DNA of 8,318 bases from NCBI GenBank assembly GCA_964617665.1, contig CAZUAH010000597.1:1-8318 (forward strand), given 5' to 3'. The notes under the pieces are model-generated. The model was not told the DNA's origin. It saw only the letters and a list, made by a program, of their open reading frames with translations, and made no database searches. The stretch is from JADHUC01 sp964617665. Its GTDB lineage: Bacteria; Planctomycetota; Planctomycetia; Pirellulales; Pirellulaceae. Shown here piece after piece: positions 1 to 6,135 of this stretch; the first letter of the stretch is position 1; every line of letters starts with the position of its first letter. Both the position numbers and the translations under genes were made by a program.

Positions 1-168
1 CCCTACCGCCGTCCCAGTAATGAACGCCTGATCATACAAACCACGTGGTGCGCTCTTGGCCAGATTCCACAACGGTCGCTTTGCTGGCTGAATCCCAAGG
101 AATTCGGGATCACCCGCCATTCTGAATTGCTGCGAATTCAGCTACCATTCGAACAAGTGGCCCGCTAG
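1..168 (+). CDS. Possible 3' end of an unrecognised protein (truncated by window edge)
   Basis: Frame 1 is open from the first base to a TAG at 166-168, giving 55 residues with no start codon needed inside the window. The other two forward frames hit stops within the first 30 bases. The C-terminal part reads as ordinary protein (for example the stretches CWLNPKEFGITRH and LLRIQLPFEQVAR). I do not recognise the family. An open run this short can occur by chance, and third-position base use is not strongly biased, so this is a tentative call. If real, the gene is co-directional with proB and ends 50 nt before it. Confidence 0.35.
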   Translation, partial: PYRRPSNERLIIQTTWCALGQIPQRSLCWLNPKEFGITRHSELLRIQLPFEQVAR

Positions 169-218
169 GCTGCAGTGTTTGCTGCTCGCGTGTAATCGTT
201 GATTCGATCCAAATACCC

Positions 219-1373
219 ATGCCTGACCTACTCCGTCAAGAAATCGCTACCACGGCCGACACGATTGTCGTAAAAGTGGGCACGCGCGTGTTGAGTCGCC
301 CCGATGGACAATTGGACGAAGCGCAGATCACGCGTCTGGCCGAGGAATTGAATCAGATCCGAGAATCGGATCGACGAGTGGTCTTGGTCAGTTCCGGCTC
401 GGTCGCGGCGGGCATGGGACGTCTAGGGTTAAAACGCCGACCGACCGATTTGGCTCAGCTTCAAGCCGTAGCGGCCGTTGGCCAGACGAACTTGATCGAA
501 ACGTACGACCGGACTTTCCGCAAGCACGGCCGCCATGCAGCCCAAGTGCTCCTGACGGCCGAGGACATGCAGGATCGAACACGGTACCTGAATGTTCGAA
601 ACACGCTGGTTTCACTGCTCGATTTTGGCGCGATCCCGATTATCAACGAGAACGATACCGTAGCCGTCGAGGAATTGATGATCGCGTTTGGCGATAACGA
701 TCGGCTGGCGGCTCTTGTCACGAATCTGTTGCGGGCTCCGCTGCTTGTGATACTGTCCGACGTTGACGGATTGTTTGACGGCGATCCTGCCGATCCCAAA
801 TCCAAGGTAATCTCGACAGTGTCACGCGTCGACGACTCTGTGCGGGCGTTGGCGTGCGACGGTGCGACCGGATTGAGCAAAGGCGGCATGGCCAGCAAGC
901 TGGAGGCCGCCCGCATGGTGGCTGCGGCCGGAGAGAACGCGATTATCGCCAACGGCCATCAGGCCGGTATACTGGGCCGCATTTTGGCTGGCGAGTTGGT
1001 GGGCACGGTGCTGTTGGCTGAAGGCAAATCGGTAAGTCCGCGTAAACGCTGGATTGGCTTCTCAGCACGTCCGTGCGGCAAGTTACACTTGGATTCCGGA
1101 GCAGCCCGCGCGGTCACCAACCAAGGCCGAAGCTTGCTGGCCATTGGCGTCGTCGATGCTGAAGGAGAGTTCATCAAAGGGGACGTGGTCGCTTTGTGCG
1201 ACCAGAATGGCAAGGAAATTGCTCGCGGTTTGACCAACTATCGAACCAGCGAAGTTCAGCAAATCAAGGGGCTGAAGTCAGACCGGATAGCCCAAGTTCT
1301 GGGTCACATGCCCTACGAAGAGGTGGTCCATCGCGACAATCTAACCCTTGTGGAAACGCAGCCCGAACCCTAA
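219..1373 (+). CDS. proB: Glutamate 5-kinase (gamma-glutamyl kinase)
   Basis: Catalyses ATP-dependent phosphorylation of glutamate to gamma-glutamyl phosphate, the first and normally proline-inhibited step of proline synthesis, in the cytoplasm. The 384-residue protein has the usual two-domain layout. An amino-acid kinase domain (about 14-265) carries KVGT (19-22), the SSGSVAAGMG loop (58-67), NENDTV (143-148), FGDND (157-161), LSDVDGLF (179-186) and a GLSKGGMASK segment (218-227). A C-terminal PUA domain (about 280-377) ends in the typical HRDNL. Length is close to that of E. coli ProB (367). The ATG at 219 fits the family N-terminus, but no Shine-Dalgarno sequence precedes it. proA, the next enzyme, is not in the window. 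hisC follows 115 nt downstream on the same strand. Identification is from motifs and is secure. Confidence 0.97.
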   Translation: MPDLLRQEIATTADTIVVKVGTRVLSRPDGQLDEAQITRLAEELNQIRESDRRVVLVSSGSVAAGMGRLGLKRRPTDLAQLQAVAAVGQTNLIETYDRTFRKHGRHAAQVLLTAEDMQDRTRYLNVRNTLVSLLDFGAIPIINENDTVAVEELMIAFGDNDRLAALVTNLLRAPLLVILSDVDGLFDGDPADPKSKVISTVSRVDDSVRALACDGATGLSKGGMASKLEAARMVAAAGENAIIANGHQAGILGRILAGELVGTVLLAEGKSVSPRKRWIGFSARPCGKLHLDSGAARAVTNQGRSLLAIGVVDAEGEFIKGDVVALCDQNGKEIARGLTNYRTSEVQQIKGLKSDRIAQVLGHMPYEEVVHRDNLTLVETQPEP

Positions 1374-1379
1374 GCTCCA

Positions 1380-1401
1380 GCCTGAGTCTCTGATTTCAGG
1401 C
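1380..1401 (+). other. Small hairpin just after the proB stop codon
   Basis: GCCTGA (1380-1385) can pair with TCAGGC (1396-1401) around a 10-nt loop. A CCAG at 1377-1380 could alternatively pair with CTGG at 1404-1407 to lengthen the structure. No T-run follows, so it does not look like an intrinsic terminator. It might shield the proB 3' end or be chance. Confidence 0.2.
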
Positions 1402-1488
1402 GACTGGAAGGCCCGCGACGACATGCTTTTCCGACTCCAACACTCGCATCCTGTATCTCGAATTCCGCATCTTGCCCCCGAATCCCAC

Positions 1489-2535
1489 ATGACCTACTTT
1501 CGAGCGAACATCGAACAGATGGCCGGCTATGCCCCCGGCGAACAGCCGCAGACCGGCAAGTTCATTAAGCTGAATACCAACGAGAATCCGTATCCGCCAT
1601 CGCCCAAAGTCAACCGGGCGATCGAACAGTCATTGGAGTCCGGTTTGCTGCGGTATCCGGATCCTGTTGGAAACGCGTTTCGCAGTCGGGCCGCCGACGT
1701 GCTAGGCGTGGCATCGGATTGGATACTGTGCGGCAACGGCAGCGATGACATTTTGACGATCTTGACGCGAGCGTTTGTCGGGGAAGGGCAGCGTCTGCGG
1801 CTCCCGTATCCCAGCTACATCTTGTATAGGACGTTGGCTCAGATCCAGGGAGCCGGTTGGGAGGAAATCCACTTCAACGCGGACTGGACGCTGCCAGACG
1901 AGTTTGCGGACGCAGCGGACGATATTCGGCTGGTATTCCTACCCAACCCCAACAGCCCGTCGGGTACGATGGTGGCACCGGAAGCAATATTGGAATTGGC
2001 TCAGCGGTTACCGTGTCCGTTGCTTGTGGACGAAGCGTACGCCGATTTTGCCGAATACAACTGCATCGACTTGGTGGCCCGGAATGAACGGATCATGGTC
2101 TCCAGGACCATGAGCAAGTCGTACGGGTTGGCGGGCCTTCGATTCGGCTTCGTCGTGGCTCAACCGCAAATGATCCAAGAATTGGTCAAGGTAAAGGACT
2201 CGTACAATTGCGATTCGCTTTCTATCGCAGGTGCCACGGCGGCAATGGACGACCAGAAGTGGTTGGCGGAGAACACGGAGAAGGTAAAGGCGACTCGCGG
2301 GCGACTGGCCGCAGAACTGGAAAAACTCGGATTCTCGGTCATACCGTCGCAAGCCAATTTCGTTTGGTGCACTCATAAGGAGCAGGCTGCGCGGACGACC
2401 TATGAGAGCTTGAAGCAGAACCGCGTACTTGTCCGATACATGGACTATCCAGGATGGGGCGATGGTCTGCGGATCAGTGTCGGAACGGACGGTCAGATCG
2501 ACGCCTTGTTAAGCCTACTCCAAACCATGGTGTGA
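1489..2535 (+). CDS. hisC: Histidinol-phosphate aminotransferase
   Basis: PLP-dependent fold-type I (class I/II) aminotransferase that converts imidazole-acetol phosphate and glutamate to histidinol phosphate and 2-oxoglutarate in histidine synthesis. From the ATG at 1489 the protein has 348 residues, a normal HisC length. Motifs in this numbering: LNTNENPYPPSP (28-39), GNGSDD (82-87, cofactor phosphate region), PNPNSPSG (152-159), DEAYADF (181-187, Asp contacting the PLP ring nitrogen), SRTMSKSYGLAGLRFG (205-220, with Lys210 as the Schiff-base lysine) and RISVGT (328-333, Arg binding the substrate carboxylate). The frame stays open upstream to a TTG at 1348 and an ATG at 1423. I prefer 1489 because MTYFRANIEQMAGY matches where the family starts and the 1348 start would overlap proB. 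No Shine-Dalgarno sequence is visible. hisB starts 3 nt after the stop. Confidence 0.96.
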   Translation: MTYFRANIEQMAGYAPGEQPQTGKFIKLNTNENPYPPSPKVNRAIEQSLESGLLRYPDPVGNAFRSRAADVLGVASDWILCGNGSDDILTILTRAFVGEGQRLRLPYPSYILYRTLAQIQGAGWEEIHFNADWTLPDEFADAADDIRLVFLPNPNSPSGTMVAPEAILELAQRLPCPLLVDEAYADFAEYNCIDLVARNERIMVSRTMSKSYGLAGLRFGFVVAQPQMIQELVKVKDSYNCDSLSIAGATAAMDDQKWLAENTEKVKATRGRLAAELEKLGFSVIPSQANFVWCTHKEQAARTTYESLKQNRVLVRYMDYPGWGDGLRISVGTDGQIDALLSLLQTMV

Positions 2536-2538
2536 CCC

Positions 2539-3132
2539 ATGCCTCGAACCGCAACGATCGAACGCCAGACGGCCGAGACACAGATTGAACTGACGCTGAA
2601 CCTGGACGGCTCCGGCCAATCAGGCATTCAGACCGACGTGGGCTTTCTGGATCACATGCTCGAGTTGTTTGCCAAACATGGAGCATTCGATTTGACCGTT
2701 AAGGCCAAAGGCGACCTGCACGTGGACCAGCACCACACGGTTGAAGACGTCGGTATCTGCCTGGGACAAGCGGCCAAGCAGGCGCTGGGCGACAAAGCCG
2801 GCATCCGCCGCTACGGACACTTCACGTTGCCGATGGAAGAAACGCTGGTCACGACGGCGGTGGACCTGAGCGGCCGGTATGCGATGGTCTTCCAGGCCGA
2901 CTTTCCGACGGCAAAGATCGGCGATTTCGACAGCGAACTGGTCGAGGATTTCTGGCAAGCCTTTGCCGCCAATGCCCTGTGCAATCTACACGTGATCCTG
3001 CAGCACGGGCGCAACAGCCATCATATCAGCGAGGCCATCTTCAAGGGTATCGCCCGCGCGACGCGAATGGCCGCCGAGTCCGACCCACGCGCCAGCGGCG
3101 TACCAAGCACGAAAGGCACGCTCGATTCCTGA
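2539..3132 (+). CDS. hisB: Imidazoleglycerol-phosphate dehydratase
   Basis: Mn-dependent dehydration of imidazole-glycerol phosphate to imidazole-acetol phosphate, the substrate of HisC encoded immediately upstream. The 197 residues match the usual monofunctional enzyme, without the N-terminal histidinol-phosphatase domain seen in enterobacteria. The two pseudo-repeated halves each bring metal-binding histidines: FLDHM (36-40) and DQHHTVEDVG (63-72) in the first, GRNSHHISEAIFK (157-169) in the second. The C-terminus carries the conserved PSTKG (189-193). The ATG lies 3 nt after the hisC TGA with no Shine-Dalgarno sequence, so translational coupling to hisC is likely. It is the last gene of the plus-strand cluster. 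hisH, often its neighbour elsewhere, is not here. Confidence 0.97.
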   Translation: MPRTATIERQTAETQIELTLNLDGSGQSGIQTDVGFLDHMLELFAKHGAFDLTVKAKGDLHVDQHHTVEDVGICLGQAAKQALGDKAGIRRYGHFTLPMEETLVTTAVDLSGRYAMVFQADFPTAKIGDFDSELVEDFWQAFAANALCNLHVILQHGRNSHHISEAIFKGIARATRMAAESDPRASGVPSTKGTLDS

Positions 3133-3176
3133 GCAGTGCCGGTTTCGTGCCATTGGATTCGGATCTTCGACAGGCC

Positions 3177-4832
3177 CTATCCCTCGCGTTCCAGCTTGAT
3201 CATTTCCGTCGGAAGATCGCAGACTTCGCTTGGGCCAAAATACTGAATTGGGCCGGGATAGACGTAATCATCGTCCATAGCCCAATCGCAGCGATGCTTC
3301 GCGAACTTCTGGAACGGAGCGCCGTCCAACTCGACGAGGGCCTTCTTGATGACCGGTCTGTCTTCACCTTCCCGGCGTTCCATGTTCATCATCATCGTCA
3401 GCGGGATACCTCCGGCGATCCACTGGTCGGCAGACTTCGTCAAGTTGCGGACGCTGGCCAGGTAACCCGTCTTGCCACTGCCCACCAGCGTGGCGGCAGC
3501 AAAGCCGAGACTGTAGCAGTAGTCCGCATCGAAGTTCGAAGGGGCGGCGCAACGTCCCTCGTAGCCGAAGAAATGAGACTGAGTGCTGAAGCTCCCCGTA
3601 AACTCTTTTTTGTGCTCCCACTCATCCAAGATGTCGCCCGCGACATCGATCAGCAATTTCTCGGTCTCGATTCGAGATACTTGGACATTGCCGTGCGCGT
3701 CGCGGTCCGACAGTAGTTGCGACTGGATCGTGCGGGGCAAACTCGAGAACGTGTGACTCGATTCCGGCGACAGGTTCTTGTTGACGAACTGGCGTCTTTC
3801 GTCGTCTTCTTTCAAGTCGTTGAAGTAGTCGCGGTTCTTGGCCAACAGTTCATTGAGTTCGGAAATCAGGGCCTTCATTTCCGGGATGAATTCGATCAAG
3901 CCCTCAGGCACGAGAACGACACCGAAGTCCTTGCCGTTTTCCGCACGTCGTTTGACGATTGTCGCGACTTCTTCCGCAATCTGATGTAGTGTCTTGTTCT
4001 CAGCTGCCACCTCCTCTGAAATCAGAGAGACGTTGGGCTGCGTCTTCAATGCGCACTCCAGGGCGATATGACTGGCGCTACGGCCCATCAACTTAATGAA
4101 GTGCCAGTACTTCTTGGCTGAATTGGCGTCTCGCTGGATATTGCCGATCAGCTCACTGTAAACCTTAGTCGCTGTGTCAAAGCCAAAGGACGCTTCGATC
4201 CACTCGTTCTTGAGGTCACCATCGATTGTCTTCGGGCAACCGATGACCTGGAGCCCCTTGTTGTGCTGCAGGCAATACTCGGCCAGCACACATGCATTAG
4301 TATTCGAATCGTCGCCGCCAATGACGATCAATGCCGTGATGCCGAGTGCTTCGCAATTCGCCGCAACTTTCTCAAACTGCTCTTCCGATTCCAATTTGGT
4401 CCGGCCGGAGCCGATGATGTCGAATCCGCCGGTATTGCGGTAGTCGTCGATCTTGGCGTCGTCGAATAGAATGTACTCGTTGTCGATCAAACCGCTGGGG
4501 CCACCCAGGAAACCGTAAAGCTCGCTCTCCGGATGGAGCTTCTTCAGCCCATCGTAGATGCCAGCGATGACGTTATGGCCACCGGGCGCTTGGCCGCCGG
4601 AGAGGATCACCCCCACTCGGACCGGTTCGAACGCTGCCCCGCTTTCGGATTCGAACGTAACGACCGGCAATCCGTATGTATTTGGAAACATGGCCTTTAT
4701 GGCGTCTTGGTCAGCCACTGATTGCGTCGGTTCGCCCTCGACGATCTGCACAGCCGGACCGCTTTCCGCGAGGGCTTTGGGTAGTTTGGGTGTATAGGCA
4801 GCGCGGGCCTCTTGCAGGGGCGAGATACTCAT
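3177..4832 (-). CDS. pfp: Pyrophosphate--fructose 6-phosphate 1-phosphotransferase (PPi-dependent phosphofructokinase, long type)
   Basis: Reversibly phosphorylates fructose 6-phosphate to fructose 1,6-bisphosphate with pyrophosphate instead of ATP, so it can serve glycolysis and gluconeogenesis. At 551 residues it belongs to the long PFP group that includes the plant beta subunit and spirochaete/chlamydial enzymes. Visible motifs: GGQAPGGHN (79-87, phosphoryl-donor loop), GSGRTK (141-146), GGDDSNTN (172-179), PKTIDGD (200-206, with Asp204 in the position of the catalytic base), MGRSASHIALEC (249-260, sugar-phosphate site), PEG (309-311) and GYEGRCAAPSNFD (423-435). Asp175 and Lys201 occupy the two positions that distinguish PPi- from ATP-using enzymes. 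The ATG has a strong AAGGAG six bases upstream. It is convergent with hisB across a 44-nt gap and follows the dehydrogenase gene by 148 nt. Confidence 0.96.
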   Translation of the reverse strand: MSISPLQEARAAYTPKLPKALAESGPAVQIVEGEPTQSVADQDAIKAMFPNTYGLPVVTFESESGAAFEPVRVGVILSGGQAPGGHNVIAGIYDGLKKLHPESELYGFLGGPSGLIDNEYILFDDAKIDDYRNTGGFDIIGSGRTKLESEEQFEKVAANCEALGITALIVIGGDDSNTNACVLAEYCLQHNKGLQVIGCPKTIDGDLKNEWIEASFGFDTATKVYSELIGNIQRDANSAKKYWHFIKLMGRSASHIALECALKTQPNVSLISEEVAAENKTLHQIAEEVATIVKRRAENGKDFGVVLVPEGLIEFIPEMKALISELNELLAKNRDYFNDLKEDDERRQFVNKNLSPESSHTFSSLPRTIQSQLLSDRDAHGNVQVSRIETEKLLIDVAGDILDEWEHKKEFTGSFSTQSHFFGYEGRCAAPSNFDADYCYSLGFAAATLVGSGKTGYLASVRNLTKSADQWIAGGIPLTMMMNMERREGEDRPVIKKALVELDGAPFQKFAKHRCDWAMDDDYVYPGPIQYFGPSEVCDLPTEMIKLEREG

Positions 4833-4838
4833 ATTCTT

Positions 4839-4844
4839 CTCCTT
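4839..4844 (-). promoter_or_regulatory. Shine-Dalgarno sequence of pfp
   Basis: On the minus strand AAGGAG sits 6 nt before the ATG at 4832-4830. This is near-perfect anti-16S complementarity with good spacing, and it fixes the pfp start. Confidence 0.8.
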
Positions 4845-4870
4845 CGTGGTTGTCTGTCAGAATTCGAGCT

Positions 4871-4898
4871 ATTCTAGTTCCACTGGACGGACTGACTA
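4871..4898 (-). promoter_or_regulatory. Weak candidate promoter of pfp
   Basis: On the minus strand a -10-like TAGAAT (4871-4876) lies 16 nt downstream of a poor -35-like TAGTCA (4893-4898). Five of six -10 bases and four of six -35 bases match the sigma70 consensus. Its position, about 40 nt before the pfp start, is suitable, but matches of this quality are common by chance. Confidence 0.25.
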
Positions 4899-4916
4899 GG
4901 GGCGGACCGTCTGCAC

Positions 4917-4935
4917 GTCTGGGATCTCCCCAGAC
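4917..4935. other. Perfect 7-bp inverted repeat between the dehydrogenase gene and pfp
   Basis: GTCTGGG (4917-4923) and CCCAGAC (4929-4935) form a GC-rich stem with a 5-nt loop. It lies 46 nt past the dehydrogenase stop and 84 nt before the pfp start. Neither strand has a T-run after it. It may act as a weak or Rho-assisted terminator, an RNA-stabilising 3' structure, or an operator; the sequence does not decide. Confidence 0.3.
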
Positions 4936-4980
4936 ATACCCGCGTTCTGACCAAGAATACGCCCACGCGCATGGTCGATC

Positions 4981-5964
4981 TTAGCCTGAATTCACGCGAT
5001 GACGGAGTGGCTGGCCGCGCAGTCCGGCGAGCAGGTTATCAGCGGCAATCTCCGCCATGCCGTTGCGGCTGGAGACGGTCGCGCTGCCGACGTGTGGAAC
5101 GAGCACGCAATTGGGCAAACCGACGAGCGGATCATCCGCAGGTATCGGCTCTGGATCGGTCACGTCCAGCCCCGCGGCAAAGATCTCGCCATTTCGCAGA
5201 GCATCACAGAGGTCTCGCTGATTGTGGATCGGTCCGCGAGCACTGTTGACGAATATGGCGGTCTTCTTCATCCTGGCAAAGGCGGCCGCATCGAACATCC
5301 AGTGAGTCTCATCGTTTAGATCCGTGTGCACAGAGACGAAGTCCGATTCCGCCAGCAATGTGTCGAAATCCACCTGCCGGGCGTCCAATTCCCTCTCTGC
5401 CGCCTCGTTTCGCAGCTTGTCGTGGTACAACACCTGCATATTCCACCCCGCATGGCATCGCTTGGCGAGCGCCATGCCGATACGGCCCATGCCGACGATT
5501 CCAATCGTCTTTTCGCACAAGTCTTGTCCAATGTGGCCTAGCGGTTCCCACGTCTTCCATTGATCCGCGCGAACGTAGTCCTTGCCTTCGACGATTCGTC
5601 GAGCTGCTGAGATCAGCAGGGCAAACGCCAAATCGGCGGTAGCGTCCGTCAGCACTCCCGGGGTATTGCCGACGGGGATGCCTCGCCGAGCGGCCTCGCC
5701 AAGGTCGATGTTGTTGTAGCCAACCGCGAAATTGCTGATCACCTTCAACTGCGGACCTGCCGCGTCCATGAATTCGGCGTCAACCTTTTCTGTCAACAGC
5801 GTTAACACACCGTCGCAACCAGCGATTTTCTCCAGCAACACTTCGCGAGACGGCGGCAGCGGTTCGTCCCAGACCTCCGCGTCGCACTGCTCTACGACTT
5901 TGTCCAGACCGGCGGCGGGTATCCTTCGCGTGACAAAAACGCGCATTCCATTCGTATCAGTCAT
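4981..5964 (-). CDS. D-2-hydroxyacid dehydrogenase, probable glyoxylate/hydroxypyruvate reductase
   Basis: NAD(P)H-dependent reduction of a 2-oxoacid, most likely glyoxylate to glycolate and/or hydroxypyruvate to D-glycerate, in the cytoplasm. From the chosen ATG the protein has 327 residues. An N-terminal substrate-domain segment contains NFAVGYNNIDL (78-88). The Rossmann cofactor domain shows GMGRIG (158-163). The catalytic triad is present: Arg243 in NSARG, Glu272 in DPEP and His291 in PHVGSA. The C-terminal stretch, with AAGLDVTDPEP and NNLLAGLRG-like ADNLLAGLRG, resembles the GRHPR/GyaR branch more than phosphoglycerate or D-lactate dehydrogenases. The frame opens at a TTG (5979), but the ATG at 5964 has GGGAGAG six bases upstream; a later ATG at 5946 is too far from it. 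Substrate assignment is by family resemblance only. It has its own candidate promoter downstream of a terminator. Confidence 0.9.
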   Translation of the reverse strand: MTDTNGMRVFVTRRIPAAGLDKVVEQCDAEVWDEPLPPSREVLLEKIAGCDGVLTLLTEKVDAEFMDAAGPQLKVISNFAVGYNNIDLGEAARRGIPVGNTPGVLTDATADLAFALLISAARRIVEGKDYVRADQWKTWEPLGHIGQDLCEKTIGIVGMGRIGMALAKRCHAGWNMQVLYHDKLRNEAAERELDARQVDFDTLLAESDFVSVHTDLNDETHWMFDAAAFARMKKTAIFVNSARGPIHNQRDLCDALRNGEIFAAGLDVTDPEPIPADDPLVGLPNCVLVPHVGSATVSSRNGMAEIAADNLLAGLRGQPLRHRVNSG

Positions 5965-5970
5965 ATTGCT

Positions 5971-5977
5971 CTCTCCC
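5971..5977 (-). promoter_or_regulatory. Shine-Dalgarno sequence deciding the dehydrogenase start
   Basis: GGGAGAG on the minus strand lies 6 nt before the ATG at 5964-5962. It overlaps the alternative upstream TTG codon (5979-5977), which therefore cannot be served by it. Confidence 0.7.
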
Positions 5978-6002
5978 AAACGGTCGCAATCGAATCAACG
6001 CC

Positions 6003-6032
6003 AAGATAGCCTCAACACGCACTGGGTGTAAA
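6003..6032 (-). promoter_or_regulatory. Candidate sigma70-type promoter of the dehydrogenase gene
   Basis: Minus strand: TTTACA (6027-6032, five of six matches to the -35 consensus), an 18-nt spacer, then TATCTT (6003-6008, four of six matches to the -10). It lies between the upstream terminator and the dehydrogenase start, where a separate promoter is expected, and predicts a 5' leader of roughly 30 nt. Confidence 0.4.
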
Positions 6033-6061
6033 CCGCCGCTGAAACCGTGCGAGTCAAACAA

Positions 6062-6093
6062 GAAACCCGGCTCCTCCAGAGAAGCCGGGTTTC
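6062..6093 (-). terminator. Intrinsic terminator of the parvulin-like gene
   Basis: GAAACCCGGCT (6062-6072) pairs perfectly with AGCCGGGTTTC (6083-6093), an 11-bp GC-rich stem with a 10-nt loop. Read on the minus strand the stem ends in TTTC and is followed by TTGTTTG, a moderately T-rich tail. It lies 43 nt past the stop codon at 6136-6138, so it most likely ends that transcript. The symmetric AAA/TTT edges would give a less T-rich tail on the plus strand. Confidence 0.8.
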
Positions 6094-6135
6094 ATTGCGT
6101 TGACGGAGGTGTGGAAACCGGTATTCGGCAGGCCG

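Noticed and set aside
122..141. Inverted repeat CTGAATT/AATTCAG upstream of proB considered as a terminator
   Set aside because: The stem is AT-rich, only 7 bp, lacks a following T-run, and lies inside the possible coding frame 1-168.
461..952. Minus-strand open frame of 163 codons inside proB
   Set aside because: Composition is Ser/Ala/Arg-rich with no family motif, and it lies wholly antisense to the proB kinase domain.
1348..1488. Longer hisC starting at TTG 1348
   Set aside because: It would overlap proB by 26 nt and add 47 residues with no counterpart in the HisC family; the ATG at 1489 matches the family N-terminus.
1374..1488. Classical his attenuator (leader peptide plus terminator)
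   Set aside because: The His-containing frame has no stop before hisC, there is no run of consecutive His codons, and the only hairpin (1380-1401) lies before that frame and lacks a T-run.
2979..3716. Plus-strand open frame of 245 codons overlapping the hisB end and antisense to pfp
   Set aside because: Both overlapped genes have full family motifs in their own frames. The antisense product shows no recognisable domain, so it is a shadow of biased codon use in pfp.
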